Positions 1 through 6,680 of a stretch of 9,047 nucleotides of DNA are shown piece after piece; the stretch's first letter is position 1, and every line of letters starts with the position of its first letter. The notes under the pieces are model-generated. The model worked only from the letters and a program-made list of their open reading frames with translations, had not been told where the DNA came from and made no database searches. The stretch comes from Euryarchaeota archaeon UBA128 (GTDB taxonomy: Archaea > Thermoplasmatota > Poseidoniia > Poseidoniales > Poseidoniaceae): assembly GCA_002496955.1 (NCBI GenBank), contig DALZ01000088.1, positions 1,073 through 10,119 on the forward strand, written 5' to 3'. The translations under genes were made by a program, and so were the position numbers.

Positions 1-39
1 GGCGCGGATAGTTCAAAAACCGCCGTTAGTTTTGCCTGA
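1..39 (+). CDS. Possible 3' end of an upstream gene (partial)
   Basis: The frame beginning at base 1 is open for 12 codons and stops at TGA 37-39, two bases before the ATG of the RFC-like gene. The tail reads GADSSKTAVSFA. That spacing is what one expects of an upstream operon partner, but 12 residues identify nothing. A second frame (from base 2) is also open up to 107-109, which would need a 68-base overlap and is less likely. Treat as a weak call. Confidence 0.3.
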   Translation, partial: GADSSKTAVSFA

Positions 40-41
40 CT

Positions 42-1160
42 ATGACGTCGTGGTTACAATCAAAAGCGCCCACGAGGTTCGAACACTTACTTACTCCAAG
101 TTCCATTAAAGATACATTAGCGACTGCTTCCACTAGTGACAATCCGCCCCATTTACTTTTGTCAGGTCCAGCCGGGGTCGGTAAAACTGCGATTATGCGG
201 ATGGTGGCAAGACAGTTGTTGGGTCCGGGCTGGCAATCGACAACCCACATCTTGAATGCCAAGGATTTAGCACGCAAACCAGGTGCTATGAAGGCCTTTG
301 AAGAATTCATTAGGCCCAGCGGTTCAAGCGGTAGTCTTGCCGGAATGACCAGTTTGGATATATTCACTGAGTCTCTCGCCGAGGTTCCAAATGATTCGGG
401 CCCGCCGAGTGGTGCTGAGACATTCAGTACCAATTCAAACCTCAGGGTGAAACTGTCAAGAATAATTGTCATAGAAGATGCCGATTATCTCGGTAACCTC
501 AGACAGGCTTACCTGCGTCGCATGATGGAGCAGAGTAGCTTAACCTCTAGATTTATTTTTACTACGACTACGCCATCACGCCTGATTGAGGCATTGCGGA
601 GTAGGACACAACATATTCGCATTCCAAGATACGATCGTAAAACGATTGAAGAGCAACTAACACTAATTGCTGAACAAGAAAATCTAGAACCGACAAGAGG
701 CATTATCGGCGACATAGCTCATGTAAGCGAGGGGAATATTCGCAAAGCAGTGTTCATCCTTGAAGTGATGGGTAAAAGAAAGTTATTGGCTAACCGACGA
801 AACTTGCAGAGCCTTCTCGCTTCGACTAAGGTCAGAGAAATCCAACTGGTTCTCGAAGAAGCGATGCGCGGTCGTGTTCATGATTGGCGCTGGGAAAAAA
901 GCAATGGAAGAAGTATGCGGACACTTAAGGGTGCCATGGGTCTGCTAGACAAATTGATGGATGAACAAAATCTCGAGGCGGAAGATGTCGTAAATCTGTT
1001 CCACAAATTGTTAACTGAAGGCCGAATGAATCTAAGCGATGAACTACTTTCTCAGGTTATGGTAAGCCTTGCTAACTGTGATGTTTCAATATTCAAAACG
1101 TCCCAGCCAAGAGTTGAATTAGAACGTTTTCTACTTGATGTTGCAGCCTTGTGTAAGTAA
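42..1160 (+). CDS. Divergent RFC small-subunit-like clamp-loader ATPase
   Basis: This is a AAA+ ATPase of 372 residues related to the small subunit of replication factor C, which in archaea loads the PCNA clamp at primer ends. Motifs seen in order: Walker A GPAGVGKTA (42-50), an RFC-like LNAKD (71-75; usually LNASD), Walker B IIVIEDAD (141-148), a helix R-Q-A-Y-L-R-R-M-M-E (154-163) matching the family's QNALRRTME, sensor 1 region FIFTTTT (171-177), the arginine-finger motif S-R-T (187-189; normally S-R-C) and sensor 2 GNIRKA (231-236). The C-terminal ~120 residues are helical, as in the RFC collar. Oddities are a Walker B with E-D where the family has D-E, no N-terminal EKYRP motif (only W4, P10 and the F13-L17 region are reminiscent), and a Ser/Gly/Thr-rich insertion at about 92-138, making it longer than the usual ~320-330 residues. 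ATG 42 was chosen because it sits 2 bases after a possible upstream stop. I infer a specialised or auxiliary clamp-loader subunit rather than the main RfcS. Confidence 0.8.
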   Translation: MTSWLQSKAPTRFEHLLTPSSIKDTLATASTSDNPPHLLLSGPAGVGKTAIMRMVARQLLGPGWQSTTHILNAKDLARKPGAMKAFEEFIRPSGSSGSLAGMTSLDIFTESLAEVPNDSGPPSGAETFSTNSNLRVKLSRIIVIEDADYLGNLRQAYLRRMMEQSSLTSRFIFTTTTPSRLIEALRSRTQHIRIPRYDRKTIEEQLTLIAEQENLEPTRGIIGDIAHVSEGNIRKAVFILEVMGKRKLLANRRNLQSLLASTKVREIQLVLEEAMRGRVHDWRWEKSNGRSMRTLKGAMGLLDKLMDEQNLEAEDVVNLFHKLLTEGRMNLSDELLSQVMVSLANCDVSIFKTSQPRVELERFLLDVAALCK

Positions 1161-1166
1161 ATAAAT
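1158..1166 (+). promoter_or_regulatory. Probable TATA box of tRNA-Arg
   Basis: TAAATAAAT overlaps the stop codon of the RFC-like gene and lies about 40 bases before the mature 5' end of the tRNA. With the usual archaeal TATA-to-start distance of about 25 bases, transcription would begin near 1187-1190 and leave a short 5' leader for RNase P to remove. This is position and composition only. Confidence 0.4.
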
Positions 1167-1205
1167 CAGCGCAATACTCATCATGACCCGACATCTAGCC
1201 AGACC

Positions 1206-1279
1206 GGGCGCGTAGCACAGCTGGATAATGCGTCGGCCTCCTAAGCCGAAGATCGCGGGTTCGAATCCTGCCGCGCCCG
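1206..1279 (+). tRNA. tRNA-Arg (anticodon CCU)
   Basis: This is a complete cloverleaf without an intron. The 7-bp acceptor stem GGGCGCG (1206-1212) pairs perfectly with CGCGCCC (1272-1278), with discriminator G1279. The D stem GCA/TGC (1215-1217/1229-1231) encloses a GG-containing loop. The anticodon stem TCGGC/GCCGA (1233-1237/1245-1249) encloses the loop CTCCTAA, giving anticodon CCT at 1240-1242, which reads the arginine codon AGG. The variable loop is 5 nt, and the T stem GCGGG/CCTGC carries the loop TTCGAAT (1260-1266). The 3' CCA is not encoded, so CCA-adding enzyme is needed, as is common in archaea. It stands alone between two protein genes. Confidence 0.96.
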
Positions 1280-1300
1280 CTTAAATCACCATACACCGGC

Positions 1301-1308
1301 AATTTATG
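1301..1308 (+). promoter_or_regulatory. Possible TATA box of the membrane-protein gene
   Basis: AATTTATG lies 22 bases after the tRNA. A start of transcription some 25 bases downstream falls near 1330, which is after the first possible ATG (1323) and before the second (1347). If this box is real it favours translation from 1347 with a leader of about 17 nt. Weak evidence from position and composition. Confidence 0.3.
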
Positions 1309-1346
1309 GGTAACGAGTAAAAATGGTGACCTGTTGGTATGTAACG

Positions 1347-2867
1347 ATGGCCCGGAATAATCCAAAACCTTCAGATTCGGCATTGGATTTACCCGATCCG
1401 TATGGTCATGGATTCGAGAGAGTCGAAGACCCGCTAGAAAAGACTAGAATGCAGTGGACACATTTAGAGGGCCGGAGGAAGTTCTTCGGCAACATCGCGA
1501 GGAATTGGATACTTATCTATTGGCGGTCTGTCGTTGGTCTAGTTCTGGCATTCACCGCAATGCTAGGGATTTTTTTCCCCCAGCAAATTGCGGATAATAA
1601 TTGGATGATAATACTCCTGCCGATACCAGTGTTAATTGCCGTGATTCCAAATATAATCGCTGTTGAATCTGCATGGCACGCGATGCAAGCAAAACTGTCA
1701 CTTAGAGAACAAGGCGGATTAACTGATGGTGTTCGCCACACACTCAGGGTTCAACCCGGGATAGACCGCATTATTGACGGCCTGAGAGATCATCGCCGAA
1801 CAAATTTGATTAGCACAGTGTTGATTAGTATTGCTTTTCTGATGATACTTTTGGCTACTGCAACTCAGGCAGGGGAGGTTGCGTGGAATCTGGCTCTCTT
1901 AGTATCAGCATCTACTGGCTTTATTTACACCTTTCACGCACAATACACCAATCTTAGCGTCAAACAGTTAGGTGATCGATTTCCAAACCTAGTATTCCAC
2001 GCGCCGACACATCACCAAACCCAATTAGGTAGCATTCTTGGAGATTTACTATCAGCCCATTTAGACCCTGACTTGGATTTAGAGTGGAACAGGTGGCAAG
2101 GTATGTTTTATGATTCACTAATGCCGGGTAATAGCAAAAAGCAGGCCTTGGAGAGGGTTCTGTATATACTGTATCTCCATAATCTCGGCGAACTTAGTGA
2201 TGGGGATGTCCAAGAGGAACTATCATCATTAATCATCAAAGGTAATGTTGAAGAAATTATCTACCAATCCAAAAGCGATTTCAATTGGCGTACATTACAA
2301 CGTTTAATCTCTCACGCCAATGCTTGGCAACCCAGTGCATTCAACCTGCTTGCCAGATTGCAGAACGATCTATTAACTGGTAAGCCCGAAACAATCCGTG
2401 CCAAATGGCGAATGGATGTCGCACTTGACGATGTCTGCGTGGGTGGTGCAACAAACTTGTTCATTGTGTTAAACAATCAGACTTTTGAAAAGCGTAATGT
2501 TACAGTCGAAGTGTTGGTTCCAAACGGTGAACCAGAGTCTCGAACACATCGTTTCGAATTGGATGCCTGTCCGCCACCGCGCAATGCTTTGCGATTGTCC
2601 GCCGCCAAGGAGGAGGATTGTCTCGACTGGGTCCCCAGGTATCTGCACAAGGGCGTGGTGCTATGGATGAATGTGGCTTGGGACCGTAGTTTCTACGGTG
2701 CAACCAACATACAGGTTGTCCTAAGGGACGAGGATGGAGTGGTGCTTGAATCTCGAGTGTTAACTACAGAAGTCAGCCGAAGGACCTCAAATGCTCTGAG
2801 AAAACGCATGCAACGGCTAGAAAAGGCGCGGAAAATCGGTGAACTTGAGATACCAACAGCCGTATAA
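1347..2867 (+). CDS. Four-helix membrane protein of unknown function
   Basis: I do not recognise this family. From ATG 1347 the protein has 506 residues. After a charged, proline-rich N-terminus of about 50 residues come two hydrophobic helices (about 58-79 and 85-106), a polar stretch of some 45 residues, and two more helices (about 153-172 and 177-196). The rest, about 300 residues, is soluble: first a helical part (about 205-360), then a beta-rich part (about 360-475) with alternating hydrophobic strands, and a basic helical tail (R-R-T-S-N-A-L-R-K-R region). No catalytic motif or signal peptide is apparent, so I infer a membrane-anchored protein with a large soluble domain on one face. 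An ATG at 1323 would add eight residues (MVTCWYVT). I prefer 1347 because the possible TATA box would place the transcript start between the two ATGs. The gene follows the tRNA and ends in a T-rich stretch, so it is probably transcribed by itself. Confidence 0.75.
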   Translation: MARNNPKPSDSALDLPDPYGHGFERVEDPLEKTRMQWTHLEGRRKFFGNIARNWILIYWRSVVGLVLAFTAMLGIFFPQQIADNNWMIILLPIPVLIAVIPNIIAVESAWHAMQAKLSLREQGGLTDGVRHTLRVQPGIDRIIDGLRDHRRTNLISTVLISIAFLMILLATATQAGEVAWNLALLVSASTGFIYTFHAQYTNLSVKQLGDRFPNLVFHAPTHHQTQLGSILGDLLSAHLDPDLDLEWNRWQGMFYDSLMPGNSKKQALERVLYILYLHNLGELSDGDVQEELSSLIIKGNVEEIIYQSKSDFNWRTLQRLISHANAWQPSAFNLLARLQNDLLTGKPETIRAKWRMDVALDDVCVGGATNLFIVLNNQTFEKRNVTVEVLVPNGEPESRTHRFELDACPPPRNALRLSAAKEEDCLDWVPRYLHKGVVLWMNVAWDRSFYGATNIQVVLRDEDGVVLESRVLTTEVSRRTSNALRKRMQRLEKARKIGELEIPTAV

Positions 2868-2873
2868 TGGCGA

Positions 2874-2889
2874 TTTCTTCGTTATTGTT
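2874..2889 (+). terminator. Possible T-rich archaeal terminator
   Basis: A pyrimidine/T-rich run (TTTCTTCGTTATTGTT) begins seven bases after the stop of the membrane-protein gene. Archaeal termination commonly uses T-rich tracts without a hairpin. No stem-loop is seen, and the tract is interrupted, so the call is weak. Confidence 0.25.
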
Positions 2890-2901
2890 GTATGCGGTTG
2901 G

Positions 2902-2909
2902 CTTATTTC
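2902..2909 (+). promoter_or_regulatory. Possible promoter of the flavoprotein operon
   Basis: CTTATTTC is the most TATA-like element in the 79-base gap before the flavoprotein gene, 38-45 bases before its GTG. It would place a transcript start near 2931, just upstream of the Shine-Dalgarno-like GGTGA. Supported only by position and composition. Confidence 0.25.
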
Positions 2910-2935
2910 CCCCTCATGCTTCGGTGGATTTGACG

Positions 2936-2940
2936 GGTGA
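2936..2940 (+). promoter_or_regulatory. Ribosome binding site deciding the GTG start at 2947
   Basis: GGTGA, complementary to the UCACC of the archaeal 16S rRNA 3' end, lies six bases before GTG 2947. The protein read from that GTG begins immediately with the FAD-binding strand, which independently supports this start. Confidence 0.5.
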
Positions 2941-2946
2941 CTGACT

Positions 2947-4566
2947 GTGGAAGCATGGGATATACTTGTTATTGGTGACGGCCCCGCAGCATTGCGGTCT
3001 GCAGCAGTATCTGCGAAGAATGGCGCCAAGACGCTACTAATTTCGTCAATGGCTCTGGGTAACGGGGGCTCTGTTGCGCTTGATGGGTTAGCAGCTGCAA
3101 TTCAAGAAATGAATAACAGAGGTCATCGAGAGGACACCATTAGGTCGGGCTTTTTCCTCTCAGATCAAGATATAGTTTCTGCTAAAACCAGCATGGCAAT
3201 TGATGAGATGAAGCATTTGGAGAAGGCTGGAGTTGTGTTCAGCCGGGATGCAAGAGGTTTGCCATTGACCAAGAAAGGAATTGGGCACTCTAAACCAAGA
3301 GTTGTAGACGCCGGCGATGCATCTGTAAGGGATGTGCAGCAGGTACTCGAAGAACAATGTATGAAATATGGTGTTGTAAGAAGGGGAGACCAACTACCTG
3401 TAATGCTAGTCAGCACAAAACAAAAAGTCGATGGTGTAATAACTTTAGATATGATTAACGGCAGATTTTTGGCAATTCAGACTAAAGCAATAATCATCGC
3501 TGATGGTGGTTTTGAAGGAATTTTCAACGGAACCGGGATAGGGTTTGGAATGGACTTGGCACTTCAAGCAGGTTTACCGCTGCGAGACATGGAATTTATC
3601 AGCAAAACCCCGTTTGGCGTTACTAATACAAAATTAGTGCTATCCGCAAATATGATCGGTTACGGCGCTGAACTATGCGACACGTCTGGAAATCCGTTTT
3701 CTGCAGATAATGTGGTTCAGTTGTGTGAACAAATCAATGAATCATCGGGAGCAGTTGTCGATGCTCGTTCAATGGGCGATGACAAAGTCTGGTGGCAATC
3801 GGCATTCAGAACTGTTAAATCGTCAACAGGAGTTGATATGAATAAGTTTACCATTGGTCTGGAAAATCGTGTCAACCAAACCTTAGGTGGCATCGCAACG
3901 GATGAGTGTGGCCGCGCCGTAATTGGTAGTTGGTCGCGATGGTTTACCGGCCTATATGCTGCCGGCGACGCCGCATGTTCCGGCCTAAACGGCGCAGGTT
4001 GTTTGCCCGGAAACCGTTTGTTGGATGCAATGACAGGCGGCTATAGTGCAGGAGATCATGCGTCAAATTGGGTATCATCGCAAACCTTCTCCAATACGGA
4101 AAACCTAATCCATGCTCTCGAATCCTGTGAAGTAAATTTTAGTGCCAGATTTTCAAACGAAGCTGCAGAAGCCGTACACAGGGTAGGGGCTCTTGATAAT
4201 AGAATACTGGGCCTTGCTAACAAATTCGTTTCCAACGTAAATAGTGCTGATGATCTATCTAGATTACTGCAAGATTTAGAGCAAATTAGTATTGCAGCCG
4301 ACAAAATCCATTTAGATCAAAAATCACTGATTGGAAACACCAATTACTCTGCGTTACTCAGAATCCATGCCGGCACTAGACTACTCAGGGCGTCAATAAA
4401 ATCTTCTCTTGCGCGCAATGAGTCTAGAGGCGTACACCTTAGAAGTGATTTTTTAGAGGAAAATCCAGAACTAATCCACCACATCACGATTGATAAAGAC
4501 GACAACGTCGGCACCCTTGCCGTTCGCAAAGGGAGAAAGGACAACTGGATACTTTCTCCTCAGTGA
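2947..4566 (+). CDS. FAD-dependent oxidoreductase of the SdhA/FrdA/NadB fold, catalytic residues not conserved
   Basis: A 539-residue flavoprotein of the succinate dehydrogenase/fumarate reductase/L-aspartate oxidase superfamily. The N-terminus holds the Rossmann motif DILVIGDGPAALRSA (5-19; GxGxxA type). Further family landmarks are EDTIRSGFFLSDQDIV (62-77, like SdhA DTVKGSDYLGDQ), AIIIADGG (181-188), DMEF (214-217), TLGGIATDECGR (312-323), LYAAGDAAC (336-344), NGAGCLPGNRLLDA (348-361) and a C-terminal ESRGVHLRSDF (492-502). Length is like NadB and somewhat shorter than bacterial SdhA. The family's catalytic residues are replaced: the His of FHPTG is T221, the Arg of EGxRGEG is I237, the His of HYxxGG is N310 and the Arg of GANR is C352. 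The His used for covalent FAD attachment in SdhA is also not evident near 38-50. The FAD-binding framework seems intact, so I infer a flavoprotein with a different substrate or a non-catalytic paralogue; calling it succinate dehydrogenase would be unsafe. No iron-sulfur or membrane-anchor subunit gene follows. It starts the operon with a GTG codon. Confidence 0.85.
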   Translation: MEAWDILVIGDGPAALRSAAVSAKNGAKTLLISSMALGNGGSVALDGLAAAIQEMNNRGHREDTIRSGFFLSDQDIVSAKTSMAIDEMKHLEKAGVVFSRDARGLPLTKKGIGHSKPRVVDAGDASVRDVQQVLEEQCMKYGVVRRGDQLPVMLVSTKQKVDGVITLDMINGRFLAIQTKAIIIADGGFEGIFNGTGIGFGMDLALQAGLPLRDMEFISKTPFGVTNTKLVLSANMIGYGAELCDTSGNPFSADNVVQLCEQINESSGAVVDARSMGDDKVWWQSAFRTVKSSTGVDMNKFTIGLENRVNQTLGGIATDECGRAVIGSWSRWFTGLYAAGDAACSGLNGAGCLPGNRLLDAMTGGYSAGDHASNWVSSQTFSNTENLIHALESCEVNFSARFSNEAAEAVHRVGALDNRILGLANKFVSNVNSADDLSRLLQDLEQISIAADKIHLDQKSLIGNTNYSALLRIHAGTRLLRASIKSSLARNESRGVHLRSDFLEENPELIHHITIDKDDNVGTLAVRKGRKDNWILSPQ

Positions 4567-4598
4567 AAAACAATAACTCTGATGCGTTAGGAATGCAT

Positions 4599-5033
4599 AT
4601 GAGCGAGTCGACACTGTTTGGAAAAATTATTGCCGGTGATGTACCATCTCATAAGGTCGCAAGTGGTGATAACTGGTATGCCTTTCTCGACATATTTCCT
4701 CGGCGAGAGGGTCACACCTTGGTAGTACCACACAAACAAGTAGTGCACCTTCAAGAGTTGACAGACATCGAACTAACGGACTTGTTTATCGGGGTGAAAA
4801 TTGTGGAAAAGAAGTTATCAAAATTATTTGCTACAACTGACTTTACCATCTGCATACACGATGGTCCACTCGCCGGACAGGAAGTACCTCACGTCCATGT
4901 TCACGTAATACCACGAACTGCTGGCGATGGTGGTCAAACACTTATGGCTATGTGGCCCAAAAGCCCATCTACTAACGCACCTAATCATGAAAAGTTAGCC
5001 GCCCTAGCCAATCGATTAAATGAGGTGGAGTAG
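4599..5033 (+). CDS. HIT-family protein (histidine triad nucleotide hydrolase/transferase)
   Basis: From ATG 4599 the protein has 144 residues. It opens with the typical HINT start TLFGKIIAGDVPSHKV, followed by the conserved A-F-L-D-I-F-P and G-H-T-L-V-V-P-H-K segments, and ends the fold with the histidine triad H-V-H-V-H-V-I-P-R. In this family the triad (H-x-H-x-H-x-x) attacks the alpha-phosphate of nucleoside phosphoramidates or dinucleoside polyphosphates, passing through a nucleotidyl-His. The zinc-binding CxxC of some homologues is absent, as in HINT1-like proteins. A GTG at 4563 overlapping the upstream TGA is an alternative start that adds 12 residues without homology. I prefer ATG 4599 because the family start coincides with it and AGGA stands six bases before it. 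An ATG at 4593 is also possible. The cellular substrate cannot be read from the sequence. The last codon overlaps the next gene by one base. Confidence 0.88.
   Translation: MSESTLFGKIIAGDVPSHKVASGDNWYAFLDIFPRREGHTLVVPHKQVVHLQELTDIELTDLFIGVKIVEKKLSKLFATTDFTICIHDGPLAGQEVPHVHVHVIPRTAGDGGQTLMAMWPKSPSTNAPNHEKLAALANRLNEVE
5022..5027 (+). promoter_or_regulatory. Strong Shine-Dalgarno for the acyltransferase GTG start
   Basis: GAGGTG matches the archaeal anti-Shine-Dalgarno (CACCTC) and ends five bases before GTG 5033, inside the last codons of the HIT gene. It fixes the otherwise doubtful GTG start and points to translational coupling, since the stop TAG (5031-5033) and the start share a base. Confidence 0.7.
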
Positions 5034-6667
5034 TGAAACATCCAGACCCAGAAGCGATGAACGATGGTGTTTTAGACCATCGCGGAGAGGTTTTACCATA
5101 TCTGTCTAAGTCAGCAAAAAACATGAAAATGGACAAGTTATTGACAACACCAATGCCGAATTACACAGGGAAAACCCCAGGCTCCTACTTCTGGACCAAA
5201 GTTGTCTATTGGATTTGTAATCGGATTAGTCGAGTTCAGTATCGCTCAATTGAAGCTACGGGAATGGAGAGGATACCGGATGATAGGGGATCTCTTTGTT
5301 GCGCATGGCATACAAACGGTATCCTCGACGCATTACAAATCACCTTGAACCATCCAGAATATTTTGTCTTTGGTGCACGGCATGACTTGGTCACCAGACC
5401 AATTATGGGATGGTGGACCCGGAAAATGGCCGTACAACCAGTTGTTCGGAAGGCAGAACTATTGCGCGGCGGTTGTAGTGAAGAAGAGGCTACGCTGCTC
5501 AATGGGCGTTCATTAATTACTTTGGCATCAGGAATATCTCATGGTTATGGTTGCGTCCTATTCCCTGAGGGAACCAGTCATAACAATGCCTACATGCTAA
5601 GGTTCAGGACAGGCCCAATGCGAACAGTGTTAGCAGCGTCTGCATTGGCTATGTCAACTGATAGAGCACTGCCGGTGTTAATTCCAATAGGCCTTCATTT
5701 TCGGACTAGAGAGTACTTTAGAACTGATGTTTGGGTAGAATTTGGTGACCCTATTCAAGTGCAGGAGAATGATATTCCGCAGAGTTTGATTGATTCTGTA
5801 TCAACTGGTTCTTGGTCAGAACCCCCTGCTGAATCGGTATACAAGTTACGCGATAAGTTACGTGAAGAATTAGTACCCCTAAGCCCTAATACGCACAACT
5901 GGGAAGAGTACCGTGGGTTGTTATTATTAGGGCACATCAATGGAAGACTCAATAATAACCAACCACGAACTTGGCGTGAAGAGGTTGAAGCCGCACGCAA
6001 ATTCAGAGATCAGTTTACCAAAGGTTCGGAAATAGTAGATGTTGATGACCTACAGCCACCAAAAATATCTAATTCATTGTTGACAAAATCGGAATTGGGT
6101 GCGGAGATATTACACAGAAATGGACTTGATGGCCGAGACCTTAGCCACGGTATGAACAAATTATCTGCTCCGAGGGTATCAAAAGCGCCATTAGCAGTTA
6201 TTCGATTACTCCTGTTTACTTGCTTATTGCCAGTTTTTACCTTAGCCTTGTTACCACAAGTAATCCTTGGTCGTGTGTTAGGAGATTCTACCGATGAGGG
6301 GATTGATGCTCGAACCTCCTACCAGTTCTTAGCGGCCATGTTTGGCTCGATTACGATTTGGCCAATATCGTCCACAATCTTAGTCGGTTTACTCTACTGG
6401 CAAAATGACCTGATTTTAGATTTGGTTGGTAAGGATTGGACTCAATCATTCGGCAATTCGTCACTAGAAATCGGTTTCGCCATATTCATGATGTGGTTGC
6501 TGATGTTCCCCATTTCCTTGCTTACCGGGAGATTATTTTCTCTAGTATGGGATGATTATGTAGATGCGCGAGGGTTTTATCGGAAACTAACTATGTCGAG
6601 CGTTGATAAAGAAGAGTTGTTTAAACATCTCGCTGAAATAAAGCATGACTTATCTATGCCAGACTGA
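5033..6667 (+). CDS. PlsC-type glycerol(phosphate) acyltransferase with C-terminal membrane helices
   Basis: A 544-residue protein with an N-terminal acyltransferase domain of the PlsC/GPAT superfamily, which transfers acyl groups to glycerol-3-phosphate, acylglycerol-3-phosphate or a similar acceptor. Block I is W-H-T-N-G-I-L-D (92-99), with catalytic H93 and D99. The H-x5-D spacing (instead of H-x4-D) is known from the HTNxxxDxL subgroup that includes Bacteroidetes and fungal GPAT-like enzymes. Block II is about 118-140 (P-I-M-G-W-W-T-R-K-M...P-V-V-R-K), block III FPEGTSH (177-183) followed by R-F-R-T-G, and block IV VLIPIGLHF (215-223). After a polar linker (about 240-385) come three hydrophobic stretches at about 386-413, 429-456 and 477-505, as in membrane-anchored GPATs. 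The catalytic residues are intact, so activity is expected; chain donor and acceptor are unknown. The GTG start is set by a strong GAGGTG site, and the gene overlaps the HIT gene by one base. In an archaeon, an ester-forming acyltransferase is notable. Confidence 0.86.
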   Translation: MKHPDPEAMNDGVLDHRGEVLPYLSKSAKNMKMDKLLTTPMPNYTGKTPGSYFWTKVVYWICNRISRVQYRSIEATGMERIPDDRGSLCCAWHTNGILDALQITLNHPEYFVFGARHDLVTRPIMGWWTRKMAVQPVVRKAELLRGGCSEEEATLLNGRSLITLASGISHGYGCVLFPEGTSHNNAYMLRFRTGPMRTVLAASALAMSTDRALPVLIPIGLHFRTREYFRTDVWVEFGDPIQVQENDIPQSLIDSVSTGSWSEPPAESVYKLRDKLREELVPLSPNTHNWEEYRGLLLLGHINGRLNNNQPRTWREEVEAARKFRDQFTKGSEIVDVDDLQPPKISNSLLTKSELGAEILHRNGLDGRDLSHGMNKLSAPRVSKAPLAVIRLLLFTCLLPVFTLALLPQVILGRVLGDSTDEGIDARTSYQFLAAMFGSITIWPISSTILVGLLYWQNDLILDLVGKDWTQSFGNSSLEIGFAIFMMWLLMFPISLLTGRLFSLVWDDYVDARGFYRKLTMSSVDKEELFKHLAEIKHDLSMPD

Positions 6668-6680
6668 ATCTTGGGTTTGA

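Noticed and set aside
26..472. 148-codon open frame on the minus strand opposite the RFC-like gene
   Set aside because: It has no recognisable motif, and the + strand frame carries Walker A and other family motifs.
1206..1279. tRNA gene as an integration (att) site
   Set aside because: No integrase and no repeat of the tRNA 3' end was seen elsewhere in the window.
1195..1383. Open frame on the minus strand across the tRNA, reading G-R-G-R-I-R-T-R-D-L-R-L
   Set aside because: This is the typical false translation of a tRNA complement; the tRNA on the + strand explains it fully.
2947..4566. Annotation as succinate dehydrogenase subunit A or L-aspartate oxidase
   Set aside because: The fold matches, but the catalytic His and Arg positions are replaced and no partner subunits are present.
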